A stretch of DNA of 64,000 nt from Leucobacter ruminantium. Lineage in GTDB: Bacteria > Actinomycetota > Actinomycetes > Actinomycetales > Microbacteriaceae. The stretch is from NCBI RefSeq assembly GCF_017565705.1, contig NZ_JAGDYL010000013.1, positions 1 through 64,000 on the forward strand, written 5' to 3'. Position 1 is the first letter of the stretch. Every line of letters starts with the position of its first letter. The notes below the pieces were generated by a model that was given only the letters and a program-made list of their open reading frames with translations, was not told the DNA's origin and ran no database searches. A program made the translations under genes and the position numbers. Below, one piece after another: positions 26,672-34,917 of this stretch.

Positions 26672-27493
26672 CTACGCGGTGCGGAACACGTCGTTCAGCG
26701 TGACCGTGGCGAGGCCCCGGCTCGCGAGCAGCTCGGTGAGCTGCGGGAAGAGGCCGGTCACGGTCGGAGCATTCGCGTGCCCGAGCACGATGTGCGCGGG
26801 CAGCAGCCACTTGCCCGCCTCCTGCAGCATCACCTCGGGAGGGATCAGCCCGGAGTCGCCCAACGATCCGTACCACATGACCGGCTGCGTGTAACCGACC
26901 GCTGCCGCTGCCGCATCGGTGCGGGCGTCGCGGTTGCCGTAGGGCGGCCGGTACCAGGGGCGTGCGTCGACGCCGAAGAGCTGCTGGATGAAGTCGTGGT
27001 TGCGCATGAGGTCGTCCTGGATCTGCGCGTCGCCGATGCTCGTGAGCGAGGGGTGCGAGAAGGTGTGGTTCGCGATCTGCACCTGCCCGGTGGCGATCAT
27101 GGGAGCGAGCACGGGCGCTGCCGGTGTCCAGGCGTCGGCGTACATGCCGTTGATGAAGAAGGTGAGCCTGGTGCCGGTCTGCTGCGCGAAGTTCGCATAG
27201 GCCATCACCACCTCTGGGCTCGCCCCGTCGTCGACCGTCCAGGCGAGCTGATTGCCGACCTCGTCGGGGAGGCCCCAGATCGGTCCGCCCGGCAGGTCGT
27301 AGGCGGGCACGTACTGCGGCGGGGGCGGTGGTTCGGGAGTGGGCACGGGCGTCGGCTCCGCCACGGGCGGCTGCGTCGTCGGGGCGGGCGAGGCCTTCGG
27401 CTTCGGCAGCCGATCGGCCTCGGAGGGCGGCGCCGCGCAGGCGCTCAGGGCGGAGGCGGCGAAGAGCGCGCCAAGGAACATCCGTCGGTCCAC
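26672..27493 (-). CDS. Polysaccharide deacetylase lipoprotein
   Basis: Extracellular NodB-domain carbohydrate esterase (CE4), 273 residues. The N-terminus MDRRMFLGALFAASALSAC combines a twin-arginine RRxFL motif with a lipobox LSAC, so the protein is probably exported folded by Tat and lipid-anchored. A Pro-rich linker (about residues 30-62) precedes the catalytic domain. CE4 motifs: TVDDG (near 85-89, with Val for the usual Phe), NHTFSHPS (near 140-147, metal-binding His pair) and RPPYGNRD (near 179). Likely substrate is N-acetylated peptidoglycan or another cell-wall glycan. The GTG start is supported by a -10 box 6 nt upstream. Confidence 0.88.
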   Translation of the reverse strand: MDRRMFLGALFAASALSACAAPPSEADRLPKPKASPAPTTQPPVAEPTPVPTPEPPPPPQYVPAYDLPGGPIWGLPDEVGNQLAWTVDDGASPEVVMAYANFAQQTGTRLTFFINGMYADAWTPAAPVLAPMIATGQVQIANHTFSHPSLTSIGDAQIQDDLMRNHDFIQQLFGVDARPWYRPPYGNRDARTDAAAAAVGYTQPVMWYGSLGDSGLIPPEVMLQEAGKWLLPAHIVLGHANAPTVTGLFPQLTELLASRGLATVTLNDVFRTA

Positions 27494-27499
27494 GAGTTC

Positions 27500-27505
27500 A
27501 CAGTA
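27500..27505 (-). promoter_or_regulatory. -10 box TACTGT of a predicted leaderless promoter
   Basis: On the minus strand TACTGT ends 6 nt before the GTG start at 27493 of the deacetylase gene, and no Shine-Dalgarno lies between. Confidence 0.55.
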
Positions 27506-27795
27506 TCCGTCGGACGCCTCGCGCGCGAGCGTTTTCCGGGCCGGCGCCCCCGCTCCGTTTCCGGACCACCCCGCTCCGTCATTCGGATATGCACGCTCGT
27601 TCGGATGGATCCGGCCGTTCTCGTCCGAACGAGCGTCCTCGTCCGAACGCGGCGGCGGCCGCGGCGGGAGGGAGGGCGGTGGCCGAGGCTGGAGGGAAGG
27701 CGGCGGCCGAGGGGAGGCGAGGGATCGACCGCGCGCGGAGAACGTGTCACGATGGAATGAGCCGGAGCGATCGGCTCCGGGAGGAGGAGGTCGTC
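27506..27795. other. Repeat-rich divergent spacer with TTCGGA/TCCGAA half-sites
   Basis: No gene fits this 290 bp. It holds four copies of an ATTCGGAT/GTTCGGAT or GTCCGAACG half-site at 27581-27588, 27599-27606, 27623-27631 and 27641-27649; 27595-27605 and 27624-27634 form a perfect 11 bp inverted repeat (GCTCGTTCGGA). Further right, two about 23 nt purine-rich tandem copies (GGAGGGARGGCGGYGGCCGAGG-like) occupy 27667-27712, and a CCGGAGC/GCTCCGG hairpin (27762-27780) abuts the GGAGGAGG Shine-Dalgarno of the next gene. Confidence 0.5.
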
Positions 27796-28146
27796 ATGCG
27801 GTACATGCTTCTGGCGCACGGCCTGGAGTCGGCGCTCATCGAGCGGGGCCCCGTGTGGGTCGAGGAGGTCGTCTCCTTTCTCGCGCGCTTCGAAGACGAG
27901 CTCGCCGGCAACTCGGAGCTGGAGTGGACCGAGGCGCTCGACGGCGATGAGCACGCCGTGGTGGTGGGCCCCGGCGGCGAGACGCGCGAGGGGTGGTACA
28001 ACCGGGAAGGGGAGCCGCTGCGCAGGCTGTGGGTGGTGCGGGTGCCCGATAGGGATCGCGCTCGCGAGCTCGCGGGGCTGCTCGCCGGTGAGCTCGACAC
28101 ATGGGTCGAGGTGCGCGAGTGCCTGCCGACTGCGCAGCGCCCGTGA
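27796..28146 (+). CDS. YCII-related small protein
   Basis: Predicted 116-residue protein beginning MRYMLLAHG, the typical opening strand of YCII/DGPF-domain (dimeric ferredoxin-like) proteins, with a later RRLWVVRVPDRDRARELAGLLA strand-helix element. YCII-like proteins are often linked to ECF sigma factors or act as small enzymes, but no sigma gene is adjacent, so I give no function. The ATG at 27796 is preceded by a very strong GGAGGAGGAGG 5 nt away; upstream in-frame sequence is low-complexity spacer. Confidence 0.65.
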   Translation: MRYMLLAHGLESALIERGPVWVEEVVSFLARFEDELAGNSELEWTEALDGDEHAVVVGPGGETREGWYNREGEPLRRLWVVRVPDRDRARELAGLLAGELDTWVEVRECLPTAQRP

Positions 28147-28211
28147 GGGGGAGGCACTGAGCCCCGCGCCGGGGCACGCTCGTGACTGCTCGGAAGGGGA
28201 CTCGCCCATCC

Positions 28212-28225
28212 GTTCCACGTGGAAC
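28212..28225. promoter_or_regulatory. Candidate parS-like palindrome GTTCCACGTGGAAC
   Basis: A perfect 14 bp palindrome in the spacer between two genes. With the flanking C and A it matches 15 of 16 positions of the bacterial ParB-binding consensus TGTTNCACGTGNAACA. No other copy was noticed in the window. Confidence 0.45.
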
Positions 28226-28293
28226 ATCGCGCATCGGCGCGCGCGCCGCGATCCCTCTTCCCTTCGCAGGGCGACGCCGGGAGAATTGAGCGC

Positions 28294-28914
28294 ATGACCC
28301 TCGCGCACCCCGGCACGCTCTCAGGCAGACTCGTGACACTCGAACCGCTCGCGCACGACCACCACGACGGCCTCGTCGACGCGGTGAACGACGGCGAGAT
28401 GTGGCGGCTCTGGTACACGGGCGTGCCGACGCCCGACGGCATGCGCGCCGAGATCGACCGCCGCCTCGGCCTCCAGGACGAGGGATCGATGCTGCCGTTC
28501 ACGGCCCGTCGCACCGACACGGGGCGTGTCATCGGCATGACGACGTACATGAACATCGACGCGGCCACGCCGCGGGTGGAGATCGGCTCGACGTGGAACG
28601 CGGCGAGCTCTCACGGCACGGGCACCAACCCCGAATCGAAGCTCCTGCTGCTGCGGCACGCCTTCGAGGTGTGGGACTGCCCGGCCGTGGAGTTCCGAAC
28701 CGACTTCCACAACCACCAGTCGCGCGAGGCGATCGCGAGACTGGGCGCGAAGCAGGACGGCGTGCTGCGCGCCCAGATGCGCCGCGGCGGCTACGTGCGC
28801 GACACCGTGGTCTTCTCGATCACGCAGTTCGAGTGGCCGGGCGTGCGCATCGCGCTCGAGCACCGCGTCGCCCGCCACCTCGACACCCCGGAGGGGGCGC
28901 CGAGGCTCGGGTGA
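28294..28914 (+). CDS. GNAT-family N-acetyltransferase (RimJ/RimL type)
   Basis: Acetyl-CoA-dependent transferase of about 206 residues from the ATG at 28294 (GGGAGAA upstream). The order is typical for the RimJ/RimL subgroup: N-terminal VTLEPLAHDHHDGLVDAVND, a central TGRVIGMTTYMNI strand, VEIGSTWN, then a degenerate acetyl-CoA loop with TNPESKLLLLRHAFE and the C-terminal helix NHQSREAIARLGAKQDGVLR. Substrates in this group include ribosomal protein N-termini and small molecules; none is indicated here. Confidence 0.85.
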   Translation: MTLAHPGTLSGRLVTLEPLAHDHHDGLVDAVNDGEMWRLWYTGVPTPDGMRAEIDRRLGLQDEGSMLPFTARRTDTGRVIGMTTYMNIDAATPRVEIGSTWNAASSHGTGTNPESKLLLLRHAFEVWDCPAVEFRTDFHNHQSREAIARLGAKQDGVLRAQMRRGGYVRDTVVFSITQFEWPGVRIALEHRVARHLDTPEGAPRLG

Positions 28915-28924
28915 CGGATAGACA

Positions 28925-28962
28925 CCGACGGTTTCGACTCGCTGGCGCTCGCTCAACCAGCG
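28925..28962. repeat. Intergenic repeat, GGTTTCGACTCGCT...CTCAACCAGCGG
   Basis: Between convergent genes, one full half-element GGTTTCGACTCGCTGG plus GCTCGCTCAACCAGCGG of the same family as at 26625 and 41819. Confidence 0.6.
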
Positions 28963-28991
28963 GGGTGCCGCTCAGCCGGCGGAGAACGGCC

Positions 28992-30254
28992 TCAGCGCTC
29001 GAGCGCGGTCTCGCCCGCCGCGTCGCGCACCGGCACGAGCTTCGTGAGCTGAGTGACGTGCCGCGGCTCGAGCTCCTCGAGCGACGAGACGCCGAGCAGG
29101 GTCATGGTGCGCTCGATCTCGGAGCGCAGGATCGCGATCGCCCGGTCGACGCCCGCGCGCCCGCCGGCCATGAGGCCGTAGAGGTAGGCGCGACCGATCA
29201 GCGTGAACTTCGCGCCGAGTGCGACGGAGGCGACGATGTCGGCGCCGTTCATGATGCCGGTGTCGATCATCACGGTCGCGTCCTTGCCGACCTCGCGCAC
29301 CACGTCGGGGAGCAGGCGGAACGGGATCGGGGCGCGATCGAGCTGGCGGCCGCCGTGGTTGGAGAGGATGATGCCGTCGACGCCGAGGTCGATGAGCTTC
29401 ACGGCGTCGGGCACGTTCTGCACGCCCTTCACGACGAGCTTGCCCGGCCACATCTCGCGGATGATCGCGAGGTCGTCGTAGCTGATGGTCGGGTCCATCG
29501 CGGCGTTGAGCAGGTCGCCGACCGTGCCGCCCGTCGACGACAGCGAGGCGAACTCGAGCTTCGGCGTGGTGAGGAAGTCGATCCACCACCACGGGCGGGG
29601 GATCGCGTTGATCACCGTGCCGAGGCTGAGCTGCGGCGGGATCGAGAAGCCGTTGCGCTTGTCGCGCAGCCGGGCACCCGCGATGGGGGTGTCGACCGTG
29701 AACATGAGGGTGTCGAAGCCCGCGGCCGCGGCGCGCTCGACGAGACCGTAGGAGATCTCGCGCTGGCGCATGACGTAGAGCTGGAACCAGTTGCGCCCGG
29801 CGGGGTTCGCGGTCTTCACGTCCTCGATGGAGGTGGTACCCAGCGTGGACAGGGTGAACGGAATGCCCGCGGCACCCGCGGCGCCCGCGCCGGCGATCTC
29901 GCCCTCCGTCTGCATGAGGCGCGTGAAACCGGTGGGGGCGATGCCGAAGGGCATCGAGCTGCGCCCGCCCAGGATCTCGGTGGAGGTGTCGACGTGCTCG
30001 GCGGGCTTCAGGATGTCGGGGTGGAACTCGATGTCCTCGAACGCGCGGCGGGCGCGGTCGAGCGAGAGCTCGCCCTCGGCGGCGCCGTCGGTGTAGTCGA
30101 AGGCGGCCTTCGGGGTGCGGCGCTTGGCGATGCGCTGCAGGTCGGCGATCGTGAGCGCGGCGTCGAGGCGGCGCCGTCGCGCGTTGAGGTCGGGCTTCTT
30201 GAACTGCATGAGCTCGAAGAGCTCGGCCGGCTTGGGGAGTTGGCGCTTGATCAT
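28992..30254 (-). CDS. lldD: L-lactate dehydrogenase (FMN, quinone-linked)
   Basis: Membrane-associated FMN alpha-hydroxyacid dehydrogenase, 420 residues, converting L-lactate to pyruvate. [40 protein letters not shown] and the active-site block [16 protein letters not shown] (catalytic His and Arg near residue 296) are intact, as is the phosphate loop around [15 protein letters not shown] set the start at the ATG at 30254; the frame stays open far upstream through the next gene, but that is a shadow. It lies directly downstream of the RhaEW gene, whose dehydrogenase half makes L-lactate, so it likely completes rhamnose catabolism to pyruvate. Confidence 0.93.
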   Translation of the reverse strand: MIKRQLPKPAELFELMQFKKPDLNARRRRLDAALTIADLQRIAKRRTPKAAFDYTDGAAEGELSLDRARRAFEDIEFHPDILKPAEHVDTSTEILGGRSSMPFGIAPTGFTRLMQTEGEIAGAGAAGAAGIPFTLSTLGTTSIEDVKTANPAGRNWFQLYVMRQREISYGLVERAAAAGFDTLMFTVDTPIAGARLRDKRNGFSIPPQLSLGTVINAIPRPWWWIDFLTTPKLEFASLSSTGGTVGDLLNAAMDPTISYDDLAIIREMWPGKLVVKGVQNVPDAVKLIDLGVDGIILSNHGGRQLDRAPIPFRLLPDVVREVGKDATVMIDTGIMNGADIVASVALGAKFTLIGRAYLYGLMAGGRAGVDRAIAILRSEIERTMTLLGVSSLEELEPRHVTQLTKLVPVRDAAGETALER

Positions 30255-30296
30255 GGTTTCGAACCTCGCAGGAGTCGGGGAGAGGGATCGCGGGGC

Positions 30297-30445
30297 CGCT
30301 GAGTGCGGCCCTCGTGCCGCGCGGGGGGGGCCGCCCCCCCCCCCCCCCACCCCCCGGCCCAGGGGCACCGGCGGGGGCCGGTGAGTGCGGCCCTCGGGGC
30401 GCGGGGCGGGGCCGGCCGCGACCGGCCCCTCCGCGCGGCACGTGC
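30297..30445. other. GC-only spacer with G7/C15 homopolymers and long inverted repeat
   Basis: The spacer between the RhaEW and lldD genes is almost pure G and C. It includes a G-run beside an approximately 15-nt C-run (about 30324-30348), two copies of GTGCGGCCCTCG (near 30303 and 30385), and a perfect 12 bp inverted repeat CGTGCCGCGCGG / CCGCGCGGCACG at 30313-30324 and 30431-30442 that brackets the rest. No coding signal. Homopolymer length could be a sequencing uncertainty. Confidence 0.6.
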
Positions 30446-32482
30446 TCAGCGGAGGAATGCCGCTGCGACACCGGAGTCGACGGGGATGTGCAGGCCGGTG
30501 GTGCGTGAGAGCTCTGCGCCGGTGAGCACGTAGACCGCGTCGGCCACGTTCTCGGGCACGACCTCGCGCTTGAGGATCGTGCGGTTCGCGTAGAACTGGC
30601 CCAGATCCTCCTCGGCGACGCCGTAGGTCGCGGCGCGGTTGGCGCCCCAGCCCGAGGCGAAGATGCCCGAGCCGCGGACCACGCCGTCGGGGTTGATGCC
30701 GTTCACACGGATGCCGTGCTCGCCGAGTTCGACGGCGAGCAGGCGCACCTGGTGGGCCTGGTCGGCCTTCGTCGCCGAGTAGGCGATGTTGTTGGGGCCG
30801 GCGAAGACGCTGTTCTTCGAGGAGATGTAGACGATGTCGCCGCCCATGCCCTGGGTGATCATGGCGCGGGCGGCCGCCTGCGAGACGAGGAAGGATCCCT
30901 TCGCCATGACGTCGTGCTGCAGGTTCCAGTCTGCCTCGGTGGTCTCGAGCAGCGACTTCGAGAGCGAGAGGCCGGCGTTGTTGACCACGAGGTCGACGCC
31001 GCCGAATGCGAGCACGGCCTCGTCGATCGCGGCCTGCACGGCGGCCGCGTCCGCGACGTTCGCCGCGACGCCGACCGCGACGTCGGTGCTGCCCAGTTCG
31101 GCAGCCGCGGCCTGCGCCTTCTCGAGATCGAGATCGGCGACCACCACGCAGGCGCCCTCCGCTGCGAGGCGGGTGGCGATGGCCTTGCCGATGCCAGAGG
31201 CGGCGCCCGTCACGAAGGCGATGCGTCCCTGGTGCGACTTCGGCTTCGGAGAGCGCAGCAGCTTCGCCTCCTCGAGCGCCCAGTACTCGATGCGGAACTT
31301 CTCGGCGTCGCTGATGGGGGCGTAGCTCGAGAGCGCCTCGGCGCCCCGCATCACGTTGATCGCGTTGATGTAGAACTCGCCGGCGACGCGCGCGGTCTGC
31401 TTGTTCGCGCCGTAGCTGAACATGCCGACACCGGGCACGAGCACGATGAGCGGGTCTGCGCCGCGCATCGCGGGGCTCGACTCGTCGGCGTGGGCCTCGT
31501 AGTAAGCGCGGTAGTCGGCGCGGTAGGCCTCGTGCAGCTCGCCCAGGCGCGCGATCTGCTCCTCGACCGTTGCCGTGGCGGGCAGGTCGAGCACCATCGG
31601 CTTGACCTTGGTGCGGAGGAAGTGGTCGGGGCAGCTGGTGCCGAGGGCCGCGAGGGATCCGAGCTTCTCGCGCGACAGGAAGTCGAGCACCTCGGGGGCG
31701 TCGGTGAAGTGGCCGACCATGGGCTTGTCGTGGGAGGCGAGGCCGCGGATCGTGGGCGCGAGCGCCGCGGCGCGGGCGCGGCGCTCGGTGTCGGGCAGGG
31801 GTTCGTAGCCGGCGACGACGGCGCCGAACGGCTCGGCCGCGCCGTGCTCGGCGATGTATGCGGCCGCGGTGTCGATGATCCACAGCGAGTTGCGCTCGCT
31901 CTCCTCGCTGGTGTCGCCCCATGCTGTGATGCCGTGGCCGCCGAGGATGCAGCCGATCGCCTGCGGGTTCTCGGCCTTGATCGCGGCGATGTCGAGGCCG
32001 AGCTGGAAGCCGGGGCGGCGCCAGGGCACCCAGACGACGCGGTCGCCGAAGATCTTCGCGGTGAGCTCCTCGCCGTCGGCGGCGGTCGCGATCGCGATGC
32101 CCGAGTCTGGGTGCAGGTGGTCGACGTGCGCGGCGTCGACGAGCCCGTGCATCGCGGTGTCGATCGAGGGGGCCGCACCGCCCTTGCCGTGGAGGCAGTA
32201 GTCGAGGGCCGCGACCATCTCGTCCTCGCGGTCGACGCCGGGGTAGACGTTCACGAGCGAGCGGAGGCGGTCGATGCGCAGCGTCGACAGGCCGGCCTCG
32301 GTGAGGGTGCCGAGGTCGCCGCCCGACCCCTTCACCCACATGAGCTCGACATCCTCGCCAGTGACGGGGTCCTGCGCCGTGCCCTTCGCCGAGGTGTTGC
32401 CGCCGGCGAAGTTGGTGTTCTTCTTATCGGCGCCGAGCCGGTTGGAGCGCTCGATGAGCGACTGGACGGTGGGGTGGGTCAT
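30446..32482 (-). CDS. Bifunctional rhamnulose-1-phosphate aldolase / lactaldehyde dehydrogenase
   Basis: Fusion enzyme known as RhaEW (B. subtilis YuxG type), 678 residues. The N-terminal class II aldolase half (about 1-410) carries the zinc histidines in VDHLHPDS and [11 protein letters not shown] and would split rhamnulose-1-phosphate into dihydroxyacetone phosphate and L-lactaldehyde. The C-terminal SDR half starts at about 420 with [10 protein letters not shown], then NNAG, and the YSATKA active site, and would oxidise lactaldehyde to L-lactate. Start ATG at 32482 has GGAGG 6 nt upstream. An operator-like inverted repeat lies just upstream, a DeoR gene precedes it, and lldD follows on the same strand. 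Confidence 0.92.
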   Translation of the reverse strand: MTHPTVQSLIERSNRLGADKKNTNFAGGNTSAKGTAQDPVTGEDVELMWVKGSGGDLGTLTEAGLSTLRIDRLRSLVNVYPGVDREDEMVAALDYCLHGKGGAAPSIDTAMHGLVDAAHVDHLHPDSGIAIATAADGEELTAKIFGDRVVWVPWRRPGFQLGLDIAAIKAENPQAIGCILGGHGITAWGDTSEESERNSLWIIDTAAAYIAEHGAAEPFGAVVAGYEPLPDTERRARAAALAPTIRGLASHDKPMVGHFTDAPEVLDFLSREKLGSLAALGTSCPDHFLRTKVKPMVLDLPATATVEEQIARLGELHEAYRADYRAYYEAHADESSPAMRGADPLIVLVPGVGMFSYGANKQTARVAGEFYINAINVMRGAEALSSYAPISDAEKFRIEYWALEEAKLLRSPKPKSHQGRIAFVTGAASGIGKAIATRLAAEGACVVVADLDLEKAQAAAAELGSTDVAVGVAANVADAAAVQAAIDEAVLAFGGVDLVVNNAGLSLSKSLLETTEADWNLQHDVMAKGSFLVSQAAARAMITQGMGGDIVYISSKNSVFAGPNNIAYSATKADQAHQVRLLAVELGEHGIRVNGINPDGVVRGSGIFASGWGANRAATYGVAEEDLGQFYANRTILKREVVPENVADAVYVLTGAELSRTTGLHIPVDSGVAAAFLR

Positions 32483-32503
32483 GGCTGCCTCCGGAATCGC
32501 CTG

Positions 32504-32520
32504 TGTTACTTCGTGTGAAT
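32504..32520 (-). promoter_or_regulatory. Predicted DeoR operator upstream of the RhaEW gene
   Basis: ATTCACACGAAGTAACA (minus strand) matches 14 of 17 positions of ATTCACGCGATATAACA at 33381-33397. On the plus strand TGTTAC-N11-GTAACA (32504-32526) forms an inverted repeat across the same spot. It lies 22 nt upstream of the RhaEW start. Confidence 0.5.
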
Positions 32521-32571
32521 GTAACATGAAACAACATCTAGGACAAGGGTCGCTCGCGCGGAGCCTCGACG

Positions 32572-33333
32572 TCAGATGACGTCGAGGCGGTCCCGATAGG
32601 GATCGAGCCGCGCGTCATCGGGGGAGAGTTCCGTGATGAGCGCGGAGACGTCGCCCGTCTCCAGCGCCATCGCCGTGGAGCGCTTGCCGAGCTTCGAGGA
32701 GTCGAGGCACAGCACGGTGCGGTCGGCGGATGCGGCGAGGCGCCGCTTCACCTCGGCCTCGGCGAGCGAGGCCTCTGAAGTGCCCGTCGCCGTGTCGAAC
32801 GCGTCGGCCGAGGCGAAGAACACGCGCGCGTGGAGCAGCCGCGCGCTCGCGTTGGCGATCGGGCCGACGAGACTGCCCGTCTCGGGCTCGCGGGTTCCGC
32901 CCGTGAGGTGGGCCTCGACGCCTCTGCACCTGCCGAGCAGTTCGAAGGTCTGGATCGAGTTCGTGCACACCACGAGCCCCGCGCGTTCGCCGATGATCTC
33001 GGCCAGCGCGTTCACGGTCGTCGAGGCATCGAGGGAGATCGTGCCGCGCGGGGGCACTAGCTCGAGCGCCTTCTTCGCGATGGTCCGCTTCGCCGTGGCC
33101 CGCACGGCGAGGCGATCGTCGTAACTGCGAGGCGTCGGGGCGACGACGGCGCCGCCGCGCACGCGGCGCACGGCGCCCTCGTGCTCGAGCACTTCCAGGT
33201 CGCGCCGGATGGTCATGGCGGAGACCTCGAAGAGATCCCTCGCCCGCTCGATCGAGATCTCGCCCGAGCTCCGAATGAGCTCGGCGAGCTCCTTGCGCCG
33301 CCGCTCGCCGTCGATGCTGCCGTTGACCGCCAT
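32572..33333 (-). CDS. DeoR-family transcriptional regulator (rhamnose/sugar, 1)
   Basis: 253-residue DeoR/GlpR-type repressor: N-terminal winged helix (ERRRKELAELIRSSGEISIE, SAMTIRRDLEVLEHEGAVRRVRGGA; residues 8-62) and a C-terminal sugar-phosphate-sensing domain with ISLDASTTVNAL, TNSIQTFELL, TGGTREPETGSLVGP and EAEVKRRLAASADRTVLCLDSSKLGK. It lies between the RhaEW and RhaB-like genes and its own promoter overlaps the site shared by both, so it probably controls both directions and itself. The ATG at 33333 has a -10 box 6 nt upstream and no clear Shine-Dalgarno. Its effector is likely a phosphorylated ketose. Confidence 0.92.
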   Translation of the reverse strand: MAVNGSIDGERRRKELAELIRSSGEISIERARDLFEVSAMTIRRDLEVLEHEGAVRRVRGGAVVAPTPRSYDDRLAVRATAKRTIAKKALELVPPRGTISLDASTTVNALAEIIGERAGLVVCTNSIQTFELLGRCRGVEAHLTGGTREPETGSLVGPIANASARLLHARVFFASADAFDTATGTSEASLAEAEVKRRLAASADRTVLCLDSSKLGKRSTAMALETGDVSALITELSPDDARLDPYRDRLDVI

Positions 33334-33339
33334 GGTTCG

Positions 33340-33345
33340 AGCTTA
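33340..33345 (-). promoter_or_regulatory. -10 box TAAGCT of a predicted leaderless promoter
   Basis: On the minus strand TAAGCT ends 6 nt before the ATG of the DeoR gene at 33333; the operator at 33381-33397 lies just upstream, consistent with autoregulation. Confidence 0.5.
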
Positions 33346-33369
33346 GAGGCCGCGCGGGAAATGCGGTGT

Positions 33370-33398
33370 TTGTTGTGAGAATTCACGCGATATAACAT
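33370..33398 (+). promoter_or_regulatory. Promoter and DeoR operator of the RhaB-like operon
   Basis: TTGTTG (33370-33375) and TAACAT (33393-33398) are spaced by 17 nt and point toward the kinase gene at 33445. The candidate operator ATTCACGCGATATAACA (33381-33397) overlaps the spacer and -10 box, so bound repressor would block RNA polymerase. Confidence 0.55.
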
Positions 33399-33444
33399 TG
33401 AACCGCCGCCGTCAGGCGCTCCGACGATCACGAGGATGTGACGC

Positions 33445-34917
33445 ATGAACCTCGCACAGCCGCCCGGCCCAGGGCCCCGCGCCTACGCCGCCGTGGATCT
33501 CGGTGCGTCGAGCGGCCGAGTGGTGCTCGGCGTCGCGAGCGGCGGCACCTGGCGCTTCGACGAGCTGCACCGCTTCCGCAACGGCGTCAGCGAGACCGAG
33601 GCGGGCGAGGTGTGGGACCTCGAGCGGCTCTTCGACGAGACGGTCGCCGGCCTGCGGCTCGCGGCCGGGCGCTGCACGGAGCACGGGTACCGCTTCTCGG
33701 GCATCGGCGTCGACTCCTGGGGTGTCGACTGGGCGCTGCGCACCCGCGCGGGTGAGATCGAGCTGCCGTCGCTCAGCTACCGCGGCGCTCCCGATCCCTC
33801 GCCCACCGTCTCGACCCGGGGCCTCGGCGCCGCCGAGGTCTACGAGATCACCGGCATCCCCGACCAGGCCATCAACTCCGGGCTCAGGCTCGCCGAGCTG
33901 GCCCGCTCACGGAGATTCGCGGGCGAGCAGCTGCTGTTCGTGCCCGACCTCTGGCTGCACTGGCTCAGCGGCTCCGTCGCCACCGACCCGACCATCGCCT
34001 CGACGAGCCAGCTGCTCGACGCGCGCACGGGCGAGTTCTCCGGTCGGCTGCTGGAGGACCTCGGTCTCACGGAACTCGAGATGCCGCCGGTCGAACCCGT
34101 CGGCTCGGTCGCGGGCACTCTGCGCCCCGAGCTCGCCGCGGCGATCGGCGCGCGGGGCGAGGTGCCCGTGTTCCGCGTCGCAGGTCACGACACGGCCGAC
34201 GCCTTCGCATTCGCCGACGAGCAGCGGGCGAGCGGCGAAGCGCTCATCTCGAGCGGCACCTGGTCGATCGTGGGGGCCGCGGTGAGCCGGCCCGACACCT
34301 CCAACGAGGCCCGCGAGGCCGGCTTCTCGAACGAGGCCGGGGCGCACGGCATCCTGCTCGCGCGCAACATCACGGGGCTGTGGATGCTGCAGGAGTGCCT
34401 CCGGGAGTGGGGTGCGCAGCAGGAGCTCGCTCCGCTGCTCGAAGCGGTGAGGGATCGGCCCTTCGACGCGCGCACCTTCGACACCGGCGCACCCGAGCTC
34501 TTCGGGGCCGGCGCGATGGAGCGCCGAGTGCGCGAGGCCTGCGAGCGCGCGGGCCGCCCGCTCGACGCGAGCCGCGAGAGCGTGGTCCACGCGATCATCG
34601 ACAGCCTCGCCGCGGCCTACGCGGCGGGCGTGCGAACCGTCGAGCGGCTGCTCGGCCGCAGCCTCGACCGCGTACGCATCGTGGGCGGCGGCTCCCGGAA
34701 CGAGCGACTGTGCCGTCTCACGGCCGAGCTGACGGGCAAGCCCGTGCTGGCCGGCCCCGCCGAGGCCTCCGCGATCGGCAACATCGCCATCCAGGCCGCC
34801 GCCGACGGCGCCGTCGACCACCCCGCCGACGTCTTCGCCGCGCTCGCCGCCGACGAGACGCACGGCTACGCGCCACCGAATCGAACGACCGCCGACGGCG
34901 AGGAGAAACCCGCATGA
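33445..34917 (+). CDS. Rhamnulokinase-family sugar kinase (RhaB-like)
   Basis: FGGY kinase of 490 residues in the RhaB branch. YAAVDLGASSGRVVLG (residues 14-29), GIGVDSWGVDWALR, SSGTWSIVG, GLWMLQECLREWG and IVGGGSRNERLCRLTAELTG are typical of rhamnulokinases. A second RhaB-type kinase (44638-46038) sits beside the rhamnose isomerase, so this one may act on a related ketose such as fuculose or another 6-deoxyketose or pentulose. It heads an operon with a class II aldolase (ATGA overlap) and a xylulokinase-like gene. The ATG at 33445 is preceded by GAGGATG. Confidence 0.88.
   Translation: MNLAQPPGPGPRAYAAVDLGASSGRVVLGVASGGTWRFDELHRFRNGVSETEAGEVWDLERLFDETVAGLRLAAGRCTEHGYRFSGIGVDSWGVDWALRTRAGEIELPSLSYRGAPDPSPTVSTRGLGAAEVYEITGIPDQAINSGLRLAELARSRRFAGEQLLFVPDLWLHWLSGSVATDPTIASTSQLLDARTGEFSGRLLEDLGLTELEMPPVEPVGSVAGTLRPELAAAIGARGEVPVFRVAGHDTADAFAFADEQRASGEALISSGTWSIVGAAVSRPDTSNEAREAGFSNEAGAHGILLARNITGLWMLQECLREWGAQQELAPLLEAVRDRPFDARTFDTGAPELFGAGAMERRVREACERAGRPLDASRESVVHAIIDSLAAAYAAGVRTVERLLGRSLDRVRIVGGGSRNERLCRLTAELTGKPVLAGPAEASAIGNIAIQAAADGAVDHPADVFAALAADETHGYAPPNRTTADGEEKPA

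Noticed and set aside
27667-27712. Tandem GGAGGGARGGCGG-type repeats as a CRISPR or VNTR locus
   Set aside because: Only two imperfect copies with no spacers; simple purine-rich sequence explains them.
28992-32339. An uninterrupted 1115-codon minus-strand frame that would fuse lldD to an upstream protein
   Set aside because: The upstream 690 codons are Arg/Pro-rich and lie out of frame across the real RhaEW gene; the conserved LldD N-terminus begins at the ATG at 30254.
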